From NCBI RefSeq assembly GCF_002291425.1, contig NZ_CP014136.1, positions 4,340,001-4,404,000 on the forward strand: a stretch of DNA of 64,000 nucleotides, read 5' to 3'. Each line of letters begins with the position of its first letter. The first letter of the stretch is position 1. This stretch comes from Gibbsiella quercinecans (GTDB lineage: Bacteria; Pseudomonadota; Gammaproteobacteria; Enterobacterales; Enterobacteriaceae). Positions 30,071 to 39,832 of this stretch are shown here, piece after piece. The notes beneath the pieces were generated by a model, which did no database searches, was not told where the DNA came from, and saw only the letters and a list, made by a program, of their open reading frames with translations. The position numbers and the translations under genes are program-made.

Positions 30071-30114
30071 TTGATGTAAATCCCGTTTCTGCACCCCTAT
30101 CCCCCCGTTATACT
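30071..30114 (+). promoter_or_regulatory. Candidate class II FNR promoter of the copper efflux operon
   Basis: A second FNR-like site, TTGATGTAAATCCC (30071-30084), has a perfect left and partial right half. A good -10, TATACT, follows at 30109-30114. With a start near 30121 the FNR site is centred at about -43, close to the -41.5 of FNR-activated class II promoters. No -35 box is evident, which fits activator dependence. No typical CusR or CueR box was recognised. Confidence 0.5.
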
Positions 30115-30143
30115 CGCGCTGTTACGTTGAGCGGAATACCAGC

Positions 30144-30557
30144 ATGTCAGCCAGGATCAGCAGATTATTATCCACGCATTACGCCGGCCTGGTGAAGAAG
30201 CCGGCCGCCTGGCTGTGGGTGGCTGTCTGGCTGCTGCTGAATACGCAATTGGCGCTCGCCAGCCACGCTTGCCACCTGCAGGCGACGCTGGATGCGCCGG
30301 CGATGCAGCATATGCAGCACGCCAGTGCGGCCGAGACTGAACGGCATGCGGCCGCAGAGCCGGTGTGCGGCAAACACTGCGTGCCGGACAACGCCCAGCA
30401 GGATCACTCCGGCCCGGTGTTGGCGGCGTTGCCTGCCGGTACCGAACGCGTGGCGGTGATCCCACCGGTGCAATACCACGGCGCCCGCCCGGTCTGGCAG
30501 ATGCCGCCGATCGTCGGCCCACCGGCAGAGATTGCTTTTTGTTGCTTCCGTGAATAG
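30144..30557 (+). CDS. Small His/Cys/Met-rich exported protein, probably copper related
   Basis: 137 residues. One hydrophobic segment near residues 20-38 (AWLWVAVWLLLNTQLALA) could be a signal peptide or anchor. Downstream are possible copper ligands: SHACHLQ, MQHMQHAS, CGKHCVPDNAQQDH and a terminal FCCFRE. I do not recognise a family with certainty; similar short proteins are found at the head of copper-efflux operons. It is followed at 74 bases by the CusF-like gene and is likely its operon partner. Function is inference. Confidence 0.65.
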   Translation: MSARISRLLSTHYAGLVKKPAAWLWVAVWLLLNTQLALASHACHLQATLDAPAMQHMQHASAAETERHAAAEPVCGKHCVPDNAQQDHSGPVLAALPAGTERVAVIPPVQYHGARPVWQMPPIVGPPAEIAFCCFRE

Positions 30558-30630
30558 CCCAACAACCCTGTGCGCGCCCGCATTGCCGGGTGGTTTTGGT
30601 GTTTGTTGACTATTTTACGGAGTCTGTACT

Positions 30631-30939
30631 ATGCGTAACCTGATGGCCGCTATGGCCCTTTTCCTGTTGTTCCCTGTCGCGGCCCCAGCCGCCCCGGCGC
30701 TTGCGCCATCCTCATCCGCGGAAATTCATGCCCAAGGGGTTATCAAAGCCTGGCGCCCGCAGGCGGTGTCGATTGCTCACCAGGCGATCCCGGCGCTGAA
30801 TTGGCCGCCGATGACCATGAGCTTCCTGTTGCCGCCGCCGCCGGTTAGTGCCTTGCCGGCCGGCACACCGGTTGATTTCAGCTTCCGCCAGGTTGCCGGC
30901 GGTTACCAATTGACGGCGATCCACGCCAGCCAACGGTAA
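30631..30939 (+). CDS. CusF-like periplasmic Cu(I)/Ag(I)-binding protein
   Basis: 102 residues with a signal peptide (MRNLMAAMALFLLFPVAAPA) and a CusF fold. The metal site is readable in VSIAHQAIPALNWPPMTMSF: His, Trp and two Met arranged as in CusF (His36, Trp44, Met47, Met49). CusF hands Cu(I)/Ag(I) to the CusCBA pump. ACGGAG lies before the ATG. A proline-rich loop (LPPPPPVS) is unusual. A second CusF domain is fused to the pump adaptor downstream. Confidence 0.88.
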   Translation: MRNLMAAMALFLLFPVAAPAAPALAPSSSAEIHAQGVIKAWRPQAVSIAHQAIPALNWPPMTMSFLLPPPPVSALPAGTPVDFSFRQVAGGYQLTAIHASQR

Positions 30940-30950
30940 CGGGAGCCACC

Positions 30951-32210
30951 ATGAACAAACGTCTTTCTTACCCGCTGCGGGTGGGCGGGCTGCTGCTGGC
31001 CTGCTGGGCCAGCGGCACACTGGCCGCCGAGTTAACACTGGCGCAGGCGCTGGCGGCGGCGGAGCGCCATTCGGCGGCGCTTTCGGCCAGCCAGCATCAA
31101 ATCAATGCCCTGAATAACCAGGCCGATGCGGCCATGCAACTGCCCGACCCCAAATTGAAGTTTGGTATCGAGAACGTGCCGGTACAGGGCGGCAACGGCC
31201 GCCGTTTTACCCGTGAAGGTATGACGATGGAGCGGGTCGGCATCATGCAGGATTACGTCAGCAGCAGCAAACGCCAGCGCAAGGCCGCGACCCTGCGCGC
31301 CGAGGCCAGCCAGGCCAGCGCCGGCAGCGTGGTGATCCTCAGCCAACTGCGCCAGCAAACCGCGCAGGCCTGGCTTGATTTGGCGCTTAGCCAACAGACG
31401 TGGCAAGACGCCAGGGCGCTGGTGCAGGAAAGCGAACGCCAGATCGCCGCCCAGCGCGCTGGAGTGGCTAGCGGTAGCGCCCCAGCCAGCGGGCTTATCG
31501 AGGCGCGCCTGTCGTTGCTGACGATGCAGGATCGCCTCAGCGAAGCCCAACGCGATACCGCCGTGGCGCAAGCCAGATTGACTCAGCTCACCGGCGATGC
31601 GGCGGTGCGCGTCACAGGCCCGCTGCCGCGCTTTGAGCGCCTGCCGGTGGAAAGCCGTGTGTTGCAGCAGGCCATTGCCCAACACCCGGAAATGCTGCAG
31701 GCCCGCCGCGAAGCGGATGTGGCCCGGGCGCGTTCGGCGCAGTCACAGGTGGCGGCAATTCCGGACGTGGGCATCGAGGTGTATTACGGCAAGCGCGCCG
31801 ATGGCTATGAAGACATGGCCGGGGTGATGTTCACCGTCGATCTGCCGTTGTTCACCGCCCAACGCCAGGACAAAGACTACGCGGCGGACGTTTCCCGCAC
31901 GCTGGAAGCCAACGATCGTCTGGCGCAGTTGATCCGCGATCACCAGGCGCAGCTCGATACGCTGCTGGCGCAGTATCAGGCCACGCTGGCGCAGTGGCAG
32001 CGCCAGCAACAGCAAGTGATACCGCTGCAGCAGCAGCGGGTTGCGCTGCAGTTGGCGCAGTACCGCAGCGGCCAAAGCGCGCTGGCCGGCCCGCTGGAAG
32101 CCCGTCTGGCATTGCTGGAAAGCCGCCTGGAAGCAGGGCGCACGGCACGTGAACTGGCGCAAATCTGGGCGGCGATCCGCTATCTCACGCTACAGGAGGC
32201 CGCGCAATGA
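30951..32210 (+). CDS. TolC-family outer-membrane channel of the copper efflux system (CzcC/CusC-like)
   Basis: 419 residues. A signal peptide ends near TLAAELTLAQALAAAERHSA, the usual start of the TolC-type coiled-coil repeats; long Gln/Ala/Leu-rich helices follow. There is no lipobox Cys at the mature N-terminus, which differs from E. coli CusC and is closer to CzcC-type partners. It begins 11 bases after the CusF-like gene and overlaps the adaptor gene by four bases (ATGA). Confidence 0.86.
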   Translation: MNKRLSYPLRVGGLLLACWASGTLAAELTLAQALAAAERHSAALSASQHQINALNNQADAAMQLPDPKLKFGIENVPVQGGNGRRFTREGMTMERVGIMQDYVSSSKRQRKAATLRAEASQASAGSVVILSQLRQQTAQAWLDLALSQQTWQDARALVQESERQIAAQRAGVASGSAPASGLIEARLSLLTMQDRLSEAQRDTAVAQARLTQLTGDAAVRVTGPLPRFERLPVESRVLQQAIAQHPEMLQARREADVARARSAQSQVAAIPDVGIEVYYGKRADGYEDMAGVMFTVDLPLFTAQRQDKDYAADVSRTLEANDRLAQLIRDHQAQLDTLLAQYQATLAQWQRQQQQVIPLQQQRVALQLAQYRSGQSALAGPLEARLALLESRLEAGRTARELAQIWAAIRYLTLQEAAQ

Positions 32211-33655
32211 ACCTACGCTTAAGTCTTGCATTATTGGTGGCCGCAGTGGCCGGCGGCGGTCTGGCCGGCTATTGGCTGGCCGCCGAGCACGCGCCGGCTC
32301 CGGCCGGGGATGCGCAGCGCCAGGTGTTGTACTGGTACGATCCGATGGTGCCCGGCCAACGTTTCGATCGCCCGGGAAAATCGCCGTTTATGGATATGCA
32401 ACTGGTGCCGCGCTATGCCGATGAGGCCGCGCCGGAAGGGGGCGTGATCATCAGCGCGCGCCAGCAGCAAAATCTGGGAGTGCGCACCGAGCAGGCGCAG
32501 ATGCGCGTGCTTGAAGCACCGTTGAACGCCGTTGGCCGCATCGCGACCGATGAGCGCGGTGTGCAGGTGATCGCCGCCCGCGCCAACGCCCAGATCGAGA
32601 AACTGTACGTGCGCGCCAACCAGCAGCGGGTGCAGCAGGGGCAGCCGTTAGCGCAACTGTGGATCCCGGAATGGAGCGCCGCGCAGCAGGAGTACCTGGC
32701 GGTACGCCAACTGGGGGATCGCCCATTAACCGCCGCCGCCCGCCAACGGCTGCAACTGGCGTTTATGCCGGAAGCGGTGATCCGCCAGGTGGAACGCAGC
32801 GGTAAACCGCAGCCACGGGTGACGCTTAACGCGCCGGCCAGCGGTTTTATTAACCAACTATCGGTACGGGAAGGGCAGCAGGTGGCCGTGGGCCAGGCGC
32901 TGTTCGAGATTGCCGCGCTGGATCCGGTGTGGCTGGTGATCGATTACCCGCAGGGCGCGCAGGTGCAGCCGGGCGATGCGGTGCAGGCCAGTGCGGCCAG
33001 TTGGCCGGGCGAGCGTTTTAACGGGCGGATAAGTGAACTGTTGCCGAACGTGGATCCGCAGACCCGCACGGCGCAGGCGCGTGTGGAATTGGCGAACCCG
33101 CAGCAAAAACTGCAGCCGGGCATGTTTCTACAGGCCACGCTATCGCCAGCCGGGCAGCAGCAACCGGTACTTGCCGTGCCGCAGGAGGCGTTAATCAGCC
33201 GCAGCGATCGCACCACGGTGCTGCTGGCCGAAAGCGACGGACATTTTACGCCGGCCGACGTGGTGGCCGGGCGGGTACAGGGCGGATGGGCCGAGATAAA
33301 ACAGGGCCTGCAGGCCGGACAGCGGGTGGTGACCTCCGGCCAATTCCTGATTGACTCCGAAGCCAGCATGCGCAGCGTATTACCGCAGTTGGCCGGGGAA
33401 ACCGCGCCCGCCGTCCAATACCAGGCCGAAGCCACTATTGTGGCACTGGCGGACGGCGCCATCACCCTAGCGCACGGCCCGGTGCCGGCGCTGCAATGGC
33501 CAGCGATGACCATGGACTTCGCTTTGCCGCCCGGCGGGTTGCCGGCCGGTTTGGCGGTGGGCAGCAAGGTGAGGTTCTTTTTCAGCGTGGATGACAACGG
33601 CCCGCATATCAGCCGGATAATGCCGCAAGCCGCAGAGCATGGAGGCCACCTATGA
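32207..33655 (+). CDS. RND efflux periplasmic adaptor (CusB-like) with C-terminal CusF domain
   Basis: 482 residues. After an N-terminal anchor a short metal-binding segment ([20 protein letters not shown] followed by MDMQLVPRY) matches the domain found before CusB-type adaptors. The lipoyl/hairpin and beta-barrel parts follow. From about residue 405 a CusF-like domain is fused: [20 protein letters not shown] again shows His, Trp, Met, Met. It bridges the inner-membrane pump and the outer channel. It overlaps both neighbours by ATGA. Confidence 0.9.
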   Translation: MNLRLSLALLVAAVAGGGLAGYWLAAEHAPAPAGDAQRQVLYWYDPMVPGQRFDRPGKSPFMDMQLVPRYADEAAPEGGVIISARQQQNLGVRTEQAQMRVLEAPLNAVGRIATDERGVQVIAARANAQIEKLYVRANQQRVQQGQPLAQLWIPEWSAAQQEYLAVRQLGDRPLTAAARQRLQLAFMPEAVIRQVERSGKPQPRVTLNAPASGFINQLSVREGQQVAVGQALFEIAALDPVWLVIDYPQGAQVQPGDAVQASAASWPGERFNGRISELLPNVDPQTRTAQARVELANPQQKLQPGMFLQATLSPAGQQQPVLAVPQEALISRSDRTTVLLAESDGHFTPADVVAGRVQGGWAEIKQGLQAGQRVVTSGQFLIDSEASMRSVLPQLAGETAPAVQYQAEATIVALADGAITLAHGPVPALQWPAMTMDFALPPGGLPAGLAVGSKVRFFFSVDDNGPHISRIMPQAAEHGGHL

Positions 33656-36600
33656 TCGCCTCAGTGATTCGTTGGTCGTTGCGTAACCGGCTACTGGTGT
33701 TGTTGGCTTCACTGATGCTGGCCGGCTGGGGGATATGGGCATTGCAGAAAGCGCCGCTGGATGCTCTGCCGGATTTGTCCGATGTACAGGTGATCGTGCG
33801 CGCCAGCTACCCCGGCAAAGCGCCGCAGGTGATTGAGGATCAGGTGACGTATCCGTTAACCACCACGCTGCTGACGGTGCCGGGCGCGAAAACGGTGCGG
33901 GGTTTTTCCATGTTCGGCGACGCCTATATCTACATCTTGTTTGAAGACGGCACCGATCCTTACTGGGCCCGTTCACGCGTGCTGGAATCCCTTAGCCAGG
34001 TGCAGGCCGCGCTGCCGGATCAGGTGAAGGTGGAACTGGGGCCGGACGCCACCGGCGTGGGGTGGATCTATACCTATGCGTTGGTGGATCGCAGCGGGAA
34101 ACACAGCCTGGCCGATCTGCGCGCGCTGCAGGACTGGACGCTGAAGTTTGAACTGAAAACCGTGCCGGACGTGGCGGAAGTGGCCAGCGTTGGCGGCATG
34201 GTGCGGCAGTTCCAGGTGGTGCTTAATCCGCAAAGCCTGCGCGCGCTGAACATTACCCAGCAGCAGGTGGTTGATGCGTTGCAGCGTGCCAATCAGGCCG
34301 GCGGCGGCGCGCTATTGGAAATGGGCGAAGCCGAATATATGGTGCGCACCACCGGCTATCTGCGGCAATTAGCGGATTTTGACCAGGTGCTGGTGGCCGA
34401 GCGCAACGGTGTGCCGATTATGTTGCCGCAGGTGGCGGAAGTGCGTCTCGGGCCGGAACTGCGCCGGGGCGTGGCGGAGCTGAATGGCGAGGGGGAAGTG
34501 GCCGGCGGCATCATCGTGATGCGCTACGGCAAAAATGCGTTGGCGACCATCCAGGCGCTAAAGGCCAAGCTGGCGCAGATCCAGCATACGCTGCCGGCGG
34601 GGGTGGAGATCGTGCCGGTATACGATCGTTCGCAGCTGATTGAGCACGCGATAGAAACGCTGTCGCACAAGCTGCTGGAAGAGTTCGTGGTGGTGGCGGT
34701 GGTCTGTTCTTTGTTTCTGTTCCACCTGCGCTCGGCGCTGGTGGCGCTCGTCACTTTGCCGCTGGGCATTCTGGGCGCCTTTGTGGTGATGCACTACCAG
34801 GGGGTGAACGCCAATATCATGTCGCTGGGCGGCATTGCCATCGCCATTGGCGCGATGGTGGATGCGGCGATTGTGATGATCGAAAACATGCACAAGGTGT
34901 TGGAACAGTGGCGGCACGATCATCCCGGCCGGCAGCCGGCCAGCGGCGATTATTGGCGTATTTCCGAGCAGGCGGCGGTGGAGGTGGGGCCAGCGCTGTT
35001 TTGCAGCCTGCTGATCATCACGCTGTCGTTTATTCCGGTCTTTACACTGCAGGCGCAGGAAGGGCGCATGTTTGCGCCGCTGGCCTTTACCAAGACCTAT
35101 GCCATGGCGGTGGCCGCCGGGCTTGGCATTACGCTGGTGCCGGTGCTGATGGGCTATTTTATCCGTGGGCGTATTCCTGATGAGCATGCCAATCCGATCA
35201 ACCGCTGGCTGATTCGTCTGTATCAGCCGCTGCTGGCGGTGGTATTGGCGCGGCCGAAAACCACGTTGGGGATTTCCGCGCTGCTGCTGGCGCTGACGTT
35301 TTATCCTCTTAGCCGGTTGGGCAGCGAATTTATGCCGCCGCTGGATGAGGGCGATCTGCTGTACATGCCTTCTACGCTGCCGGGCATCTCGGCACGTGAG
35401 GCCGGGCGCTTGCTGCAGATCACCGATCGGCTGATTAAAACGGTACCGGAGGTGGACACCGTGTTCGGCAAGGCCGGGCGCGCGGAAACCGCCACCGATC
35501 CGGCGCCGCTGACCATGCTGGAATCCACCATTCGTTTCAAGCCGCGTGAGCAGTGGCGGCCGGGGATGACCATGGACAAGCTGGTGGCAGAGCTGGATCG
35601 TGTGGTTAAGGTTCCCGGCATCGCCAACGTGTGGGTGCCGCCGATCCGCAACCGGCTGGACATGCTGGCCACCGGCATCAAAAGCCCGGTGGGCATCAAG
35701 GTTAACGGCAACAACCTGGCGGATATCGAACGCGTGGCCGGGCAGATCGAACAAATCGTCCAGCAGGTGCCCGGGGTGACCTCGGCGCTGGCCGAGCGCG
35801 TTACCGGCGGGCGCTACGTGGATATCGACATCAATCGCCAGCGCGCCGCGCGCTATGGCGTGACGGTGCAGGAACTGCAGGCGATGGTGGCAACCTTGAT
35901 CGGCGGGGAAAACGTTGGCGAAGTGTTTGACGGGCGGGCGCGTTACCCGATCAACGTGCGTTATCCGCGTGAGATCCGCGATTCGTTCGCCGCGTTGGGG
36001 GAGATGCCGGTGGTGACCGCCAGCGGCGCACAGTTGCCGCTCTCTGCGCTGGCGGATATCCGCATCAGCGAAGGGCCGCCGATGCTCAAGAGCGAGAACG
36101 CGCGGCTGTCTAACTGGATCTATGTCGATCTGCGCGGGCGCGATTTGCGCTCGGCGGTGGAGGAGATGCAACAGCGGGTGGCGCAGCAGGTGCAACTGCC
36201 GGCGGGTGTTTCATTGAGTTGGTCCGGGCAGTTTGAATACCTGGAACGCGCCAGCGCCCAATTGAAGGTGGTGCTGCCGGTCACGTTGATGATTATCTTT
36301 GTGCTGCTGTTTATCACCTTCAGCAACGTGCGCGATGCGCTGCTGATTATCGCCACGTTGCCGTTTGCATTGATCGGCGGCGTGTGGCTGCTGTATCTGC
36401 TCAACTATAATCTGTCGGTCGCGGGCGCGGTTGGGTTTATTGCGCTGGCCGGGGTGGCCGCTGAATTCGGCGTGATTATGGTGCTGTATCTGAACCAGGC
36501 GTTGGCGCGCCAGCGTTTGCCGGGGCAGCCGTTAACGCGTGAACAGGTGCTGGCCGGTATCCGTGAAGGCGCGGTATTGCGCGTCCGGCCAAAGGTGATG

Positions 36601-36771
36601 ACGGTGGCCACCATTATGGCCGGCCTGTTGCCGATCATGTGGGGGGATGGGGCCGGCTCTGAGGTGATGCGGCGCATCGCTGCGCCGATGATTGGCGGTA
36701 TGATCAGCGCGCCGCTGTTGTCGATGCTGGTGATCCCGGCGGTGTATCTGTTGTTGCACCGCAAAGGGTAA
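33652..36771 (+). CDS. CusA-like heavy-metal RND efflux pump for Cu(I)/Ag(I)
   Basis: 1039 residues, with the two large periplasmic loops and 12 membrane helices of the HME-RND family. The three Met residues that bind Cu(I)/Ag(I) in CusA (573, 623, 672) appear here at residues 572 (DLLYMPST), 622 (APLTMLEST) and 671 (NRLDMLATG). This favours copper/silver over zinc or cobalt. The proton-relay region [20 protein letters not shown] is intact. Last gene of the operon; the hairpin behind it separates it from apbE. Confidence 0.92.
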   Translation: MIASVIRWSLRNRLLVLLASLMLAGWGIWALQKAPLDALPDLSDVQVIVRASYPGKAPQVIEDQVTYPLTTTLLTVPGAKTVRGFSMFGDAYIYILFEDGTDPYWARSRVLESLSQVQAALPDQVKVELGPDATGVGWIYTYALVDRSGKHSLADLRALQDWTLKFELKTVPDVAEVASVGGMVRQFQVVLNPQSLRALNITQQQVVDALQRANQAGGGALLEMGEAEYMVRTTGYLRQLADFDQVLVAERNGVPIMLPQVAEVRLGPELRRGVAELNGEGEVAGGIIVMRYGKNALATIQALKAKLAQIQHTLPAGVEIVPVYDRSQLIEHAIETLSHKLLEEFVVVAVVCSLFLFHLRSALVALVTLPLGILGAFVVMHYQGVNANIMSLGGIAIAIGAMVDAAIVMIENMHKVLEQWRHDHPGRQPASGDYWRISEQAAVEVGPALFCSLLIITLSFIPVFTLQAQEGRMFAPLAFTKTYAMAVAAGLGITLVPVLMGYFIRGRIPDEHANPINRWLIRLYQPLLAVVLARPKTTLGISALLLALTFYPLSRLGSEFMPPLDEGDLLYMPSTLPGISAREAGRLLQITDRLIKTVPEVDTVFGKAGRAETATDPAPLTMLESTIRFKPREQWRPGMTMDKLVAELDRVVKVPGIANVWVPPIRNRLDMLATGIKSPVGIKVNGNNLADIERVAGQIEQIVQQVPGVTSALAERVTGGRYVDIDINRQRAARYGVTVQELQAMVATLIGGENVGEVFDGRARYPINVRYPREIRDSFAALGEMPVVTASGAQLPLSALADIRISEGPPMLKSENARLSNWIYVDLRGRDLRSAVEEMQQRVAQQVQLPAGVSLSWSGQFEYLERASAQLKVVLPVTLMIIFVLLFITFSNVRDALLIIATLPFALIGGVWLLYLLNYNLSVAGAVGFIALAGVAAEFGVIMVLYLNQALARQRLPGQPLTREQVLAGIREGAVLRVRPKVMTVATIMAGLLPIMWGDGAGSEVMRRIAAPMIGGMISAPLLSMLVIPAVYLLLHRKG

Positions 36772-36787
36772 TCCAGCGATAACATGT

Positions 36788-36815
36788 CGCCGCCGCCCGG
36801 TATTAGGCGGCGGCG
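36788..36815. terminator. GC-rich hairpin between convergent cusA-like gene and apbE
   Basis: CGCCGCCGCC and GGCGGCGGCG form a perfect 10-bp stem with an eight-base loop. There is no strong T run on either side, so terminator function is likely but not certain. Confidence 0.6.
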
Positions 36816-36822
36816 GATAGCA

Positions 36823-37863
36823 TCAGTCGCTCGGCTGTACCAGGAAAGCTTTGAACTGCGGCGTCATCACCGCGTTGAAGCCGCTATCGGTCTTGGTGAT
36901 CAGATACACCGCCAGCCCTTTCTGCTGCGCCAGCTGTAGCGCCTTTTCTGGGCCGAGCACCATCAGCCCGGTGTCCCAGCCGTCGGCTTCCAGCGCGGTG
37001 GGCGCGATCACCGTGGCGGAAACCAGCTTATGGTCGATCGGCCTGCCGGTGGTGGGATCGATCACATGAGAATAGCGTTTGCCGTTTTCCTCAAAATAGT
37101 TGCGGTAGCTGCCGGAAGTGCTGATGCCATAACCTTGCAGATCCACCAGTGCCTGCACCGCGTTTTCCTGGTCGGTGGGTTTTTGGATCGCCACCCGCCA
37201 GGGTTTGCCCTGGCCGTTCACCCCACGTGAAGAAACCGCGCCGCCCACGGAAACCAGGTAGTTGGTGATGCCTTTGCGCGCCATCAACTGCACCAGTTGA
37301 TCCACGCCGTAGCCTTCACCCAGGGTGGAAAGGTCAACATACAGCGCTGGCAGATCTTTTTGCAGCCACTCGCCCTGGCTGTTGCCGATCAATTGCAGGT
37401 GCTGTAAACCCACAAGGCTTTTCGCCGCCTCAATTTGCTGTTGATCCGGGGTTTTCCACGGGTGTTTATCCGGGCCGAAGCCCCACAGGTTAACCAGCGG
37501 GCCGACGGTGATGTCCATCGCGCCGTGCGTGTCGCGGCCGATGCGCTGGGCCATCAGGATAATATCGGCCATGCCGCGCGGAATCGGCTGCGGTGCCGTG
37601 CTTGGGCTGTGGTTGAACCTGGAAAGCACGGAGCCGGGCCGATAGGTAGATATATCGTCGTTGGCCTGTTCCAGCAGCGCGTCGATCTCTTGCCGGAGCT
37701 GCTGCTGGCTTTCCGCCAGTTCGCCGCTGATTTTAACGCTGTAGAAAGTGCCCATGGTTTTACCTTCAATGGTGACCTGTGGGCGGGTTTGCGCGCTGTC
37801 GCAGGCGCTGAGCAGGGCCAGCGTGGCGCCCAGCAGCAAAACCCTGGCATAGATGTGAGCCAT
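36823..37863 (-). CDS. apbE: ApbE, FAD:protein FMN transferase
   Basis: 346 residues. A lipobox (LLSAC) marks it as a lipoprotein. The family motifs are IEGKTMGTFYSVKI, MDITVGPLVNLWGFGP, YLVSVGGAVSSRG (usually GGDI/E-like) and the C-terminal YSHVIDPTTGRP with LEADGWDTGLMVLG for Mg2+ and FAD. ApbE attaches FMN to Thr/Ser of partner proteins such as NqrB/C and RnfG. No target protein is encoded in the window. ATG at 37863 is chosen for its AAGGGATG ribosome site. Confidence 0.93.
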   Translation of the reverse strand: MAHIYARVLLLGATLALLSACDSAQTRPQVTIEGKTMGTFYSVKISGELAESQQQLRQEIDALLEQANDDISTYRPGSVLSRFNHSPSTAPQPIPRGMADIILMAQRIGRDTHGAMDITVGPLVNLWGFGPDKHPWKTPDQQQIEAAKSLVGLQHLQLIGNSQGEWLQKDLPALYVDLSTLGEGYGVDQLVQLMARKGITNYLVSVGGAVSSRGVNGQGKPWRVAIQKPTDQENAVQALVDLQGYGISTSGSYRNYFEENGKRYSHVIDPTTGRPIDHKLVSATVIAPTALEADGWDTGLMVLGPEKALQLAQQKGLAVYLITKTDSGFNAVMTPQFKAFLVQPSD

Positions 37864-38186
37864 AGTGCATCCCTTAAAAACAGATAAGGGCGTTACAAAT
37901 AGAGCAAAGCGCGGCAAATGAAAAGGCTGAAAGTAAAAAATCGCTGCCCGGCGCGCATCGCCATCGGCACAAGGCCGGCGTTTATCAGGTAGTATTCCTA
38001 ATCGTATTATTGAGTGCTTGTCTGAGCTACCGCCAGATGCTGTTTTATTTTCTGGTTGATTCCCGATAAAGGAAAATAAAGATTCATCAGCAACAAAGCC
38101 CGGTATAACCTAAGTTTTCCCTCTTTTCATGATGAGTGGGACTATCATCTGTGGTCTGCCTTTAAACAACACAGGAGCTGTCAGCG
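37864..38186. other. Divergent intergenic region between apbE and the rhodanese gene
   Basis: 323 bases, A+T rich in the right half. It must contain promoters for both genes. A possible -10 (ACTATCAT) is near 38141-38148 for the rhodanese gene. No open reading frame, repeat or clear operator was recognised. Confidence 0.4.
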
Positions 38187-38639
38187 ATGGCTATCGTTTC
38201 ATCTGTTTTAGCCTTTCCGCCCGCCGATCCGGCACAACACCTGGCCTATTTGCAGGCCAAGTTGAGCTACTACGCTGATGCCTGGGACGTGGCTGAAGAT
38301 CTGCGCAACGGCGTAACTGCGATTGTGGTGATCGATACCCGTTCGCCGGAATACTATCGGGCCGGGCATATTCCCGGCGCGCTGAGTTTGCCGCACCGGC
38401 AGATGAACGAAACCCGCTTGGCGCAGTTGGATCCCAGCAAGGTGTACGTCACGTATTGCGATGGCATTGGTTGCAACGGTTCCACCAAAGGCGCTTATAA
38501 GCTGGCGATGTATGGCCTCAAGGTGAAGGAGCTGATCGGCGGGCTGGATTTTTGGCTGCGCGACGGCCACCCGTTGACCACGGGGGAGCTGGCGGGTGAA
38601 TGGGGCGCACGGCCGGCCGGGGATTGCGGCTGTGGGTAA
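38187..38639 (+). CDS. Rhodanese-domain protein with a two-cysteine active-site loop
   Basis: 150 residues, one rhodanese domain: VVIDTRSPEYYRAGHIPGALSLPHRQM is the typical first half. The active-site loop is YVTYCDGIGCNGSTKGAYKL, in which the first Cys is in the catalytic position and a second Cys lies five residues later. The tail ends in GDCGCG, giving two more Cys. It likely moves sulfane sulfur or acts in thiol chemistry. CAGGAGCTG precedes the start. Stand-alone gene; partner unknown. Confidence 0.85.
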   Translation: MAIVSSVLAFPPADPAQHLAYLQAKLSYYADAWDVAEDLRNGVTAIVVIDTRSPEYYRAGHIPGALSLPHRQMNETRLAQLDPSKVYVTYCDGIGCNGSTKGAYKLAMYGLKVKELIGGLDFWLRDGHPLTTGELAGEWGARPAGDCGCG

Positions 38640-38651
38640 GGCTGACGCTGC

Positions 38652-39662
38652 CTAGAACAGCAGCATCAGCGCGCCGATGATGATCACCAGCGCAACGATC
38701 GCCGGCACCAGCGGTTTGCGTGCGATAGCTTGCCACCAACTGGGTGACGGCGGCGGGGTGGCGATATCTTCACTGCGGATCAGCGCCGCCGTTCCGGCTT
38801 TTTCCAGGCGCTGCGAAAACAGCAGGCCAATGGCGTCGTTGAGCTGATCCTGGGTTAATGCCGCGTTGGCACGGCGGTTAAAGCGCGACAGGCAATAATC
38901 GCTGAGCAACTGCCGCTCCTGCCTGTCTGCCGGCTGTTTAAGCGCCGCCAGCAGGCCGTTCAGCGTCGGCGCGCTTTGCTGGCTGAGCGTGGTTTTCACC
39001 TGCAGGTATTGGCTGAGCAACTGGAAGTGGCGCGCCGGCAACGGTTCGTTGCTTTTGATACCGACCAGGTGGAAGATCGCCTGCCTGATTTTTGCCGGCG
39101 GTTCGCCGGTGGTTGCGCTCAGGCGCGTCACTAACGGCGCCAGGCTCTGGTGTTCCGCTGGCAGCAAGGGGCGATCGGTAACGATCGCCTGCTGCGGCGC
39201 GGGGATCGCCAGCGAGCCGCTTTGCAACAGATCCAGTACCTGTTGCAGCTGCGCATCGTTGAGCTGGCTGAGCACTGTGCAGTTAAATTGCTGGCGAATA
39301 TAGTCGCTGACGGCCACGCGGTTGTTGCCCTGGGGCAGCAGTTCGGTCAGCTGTTGCAGCAGTTGGCGGCTGCCATGGTTTTGCTGCGCCTGCGCCAGGC
39401 GGCTTTGCAGGCGCTGTTCCGCCGGCTGGAAATGGCGGGCCAGCAGTTCGCTGCCGTTGTCTACTGCCAGATCGTGGCGCAGTGCGGCCCAGATTTCTGC
39501 GGATTTCACCGGGCTTAGCGCCATGATTTTGACGATCAGTTTTTCCAGCGTGGTGCGCTGTGCCGTAGAGAGCGGCTGATCGCCGCCGCCAGCGTTTTGG
39601 CTACCCGGAGCAGAAGGACTGTCGGGGGCGTTAGTGGTGTCGGGCCCGCTCAAAGGTTGCAT
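38652..39662 (-). CDS. flk: Flk (RflH/Div), tail-anchored flagellar checkpoint protein
   Basis: 336 residues. A Ser/Pro/Gly-rich N-terminus is followed by a largely helical domain and one C-terminal membrane helix (PLVPAIVALVIIIGALMLLF), so it is tail-anchored in the inner membrane with a cytoplasmic body. In Salmonella Flk stops early secretion of FlgM before the hook is complete. Upstream of pdxB, as in E. coli. ATG at 39662 has GGAAGGA upstream; a longer frame reaching 39737 is not favoured. Confidence 0.85.
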   Translation of the reverse strand: MQPLSGPDTTNAPDSPSAPGSQNAGGGDQPLSTAQRTTLEKLIVKIMALSPVKSAEIWAALRHDLAVDNGSELLARHFQPAEQRLQSRLAQAQQNHGSRQLLQQLTELLPQGNNRVAVSDYIRQQFNCTVLSQLNDAQLQQVLDLLQSGSLAIPAPQQAIVTDRPLLPAEHQSLAPLVTRLSATTGEPPAKIRQAIFHLVGIKSNEPLPARHFQLLSQYLQVKTTLSQQSAPTLNGLLAALKQPADRQERQLLSDYCLSRFNRRANAALTQDQLNDAIGLLFSQRLEKAGTAALIRSEDIATPPPSPSWWQAIARKPLVPAIVALVIIIGALMLLF

Positions 39663-39832
39663 ATTACCAGTCCTTCCCAATGTAGAAAAAAAGTCATCCC
39701 CGCCGCATCGGCGCAGGTACTTTAATGATACCTGCAAATAACGGTTATCAATACTGTTTCGGCGAGATTTCTTTCACTGAAGACGGACGTGCCGCCCGCT
39801 TGCCGATATTTCAGCCAGCGCAGAGGCGAGCG

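Noticed and set aside
28673-30094. 473-codon open frame on the reverse strand of fabB
   Set aside because: It is a mirror of the strongly biased codon use of fabB on the opposite strand; no ribosome site or recognisable domain, and it runs over the fabB promoter and terminator.
34558-36195. 545-codon open frame antisense to the CusA-like gene
   Set aside because: Rich in His, Arg and Gln as expected for antisense of a G+C-rich membrane protein; no domain, signal or start context.
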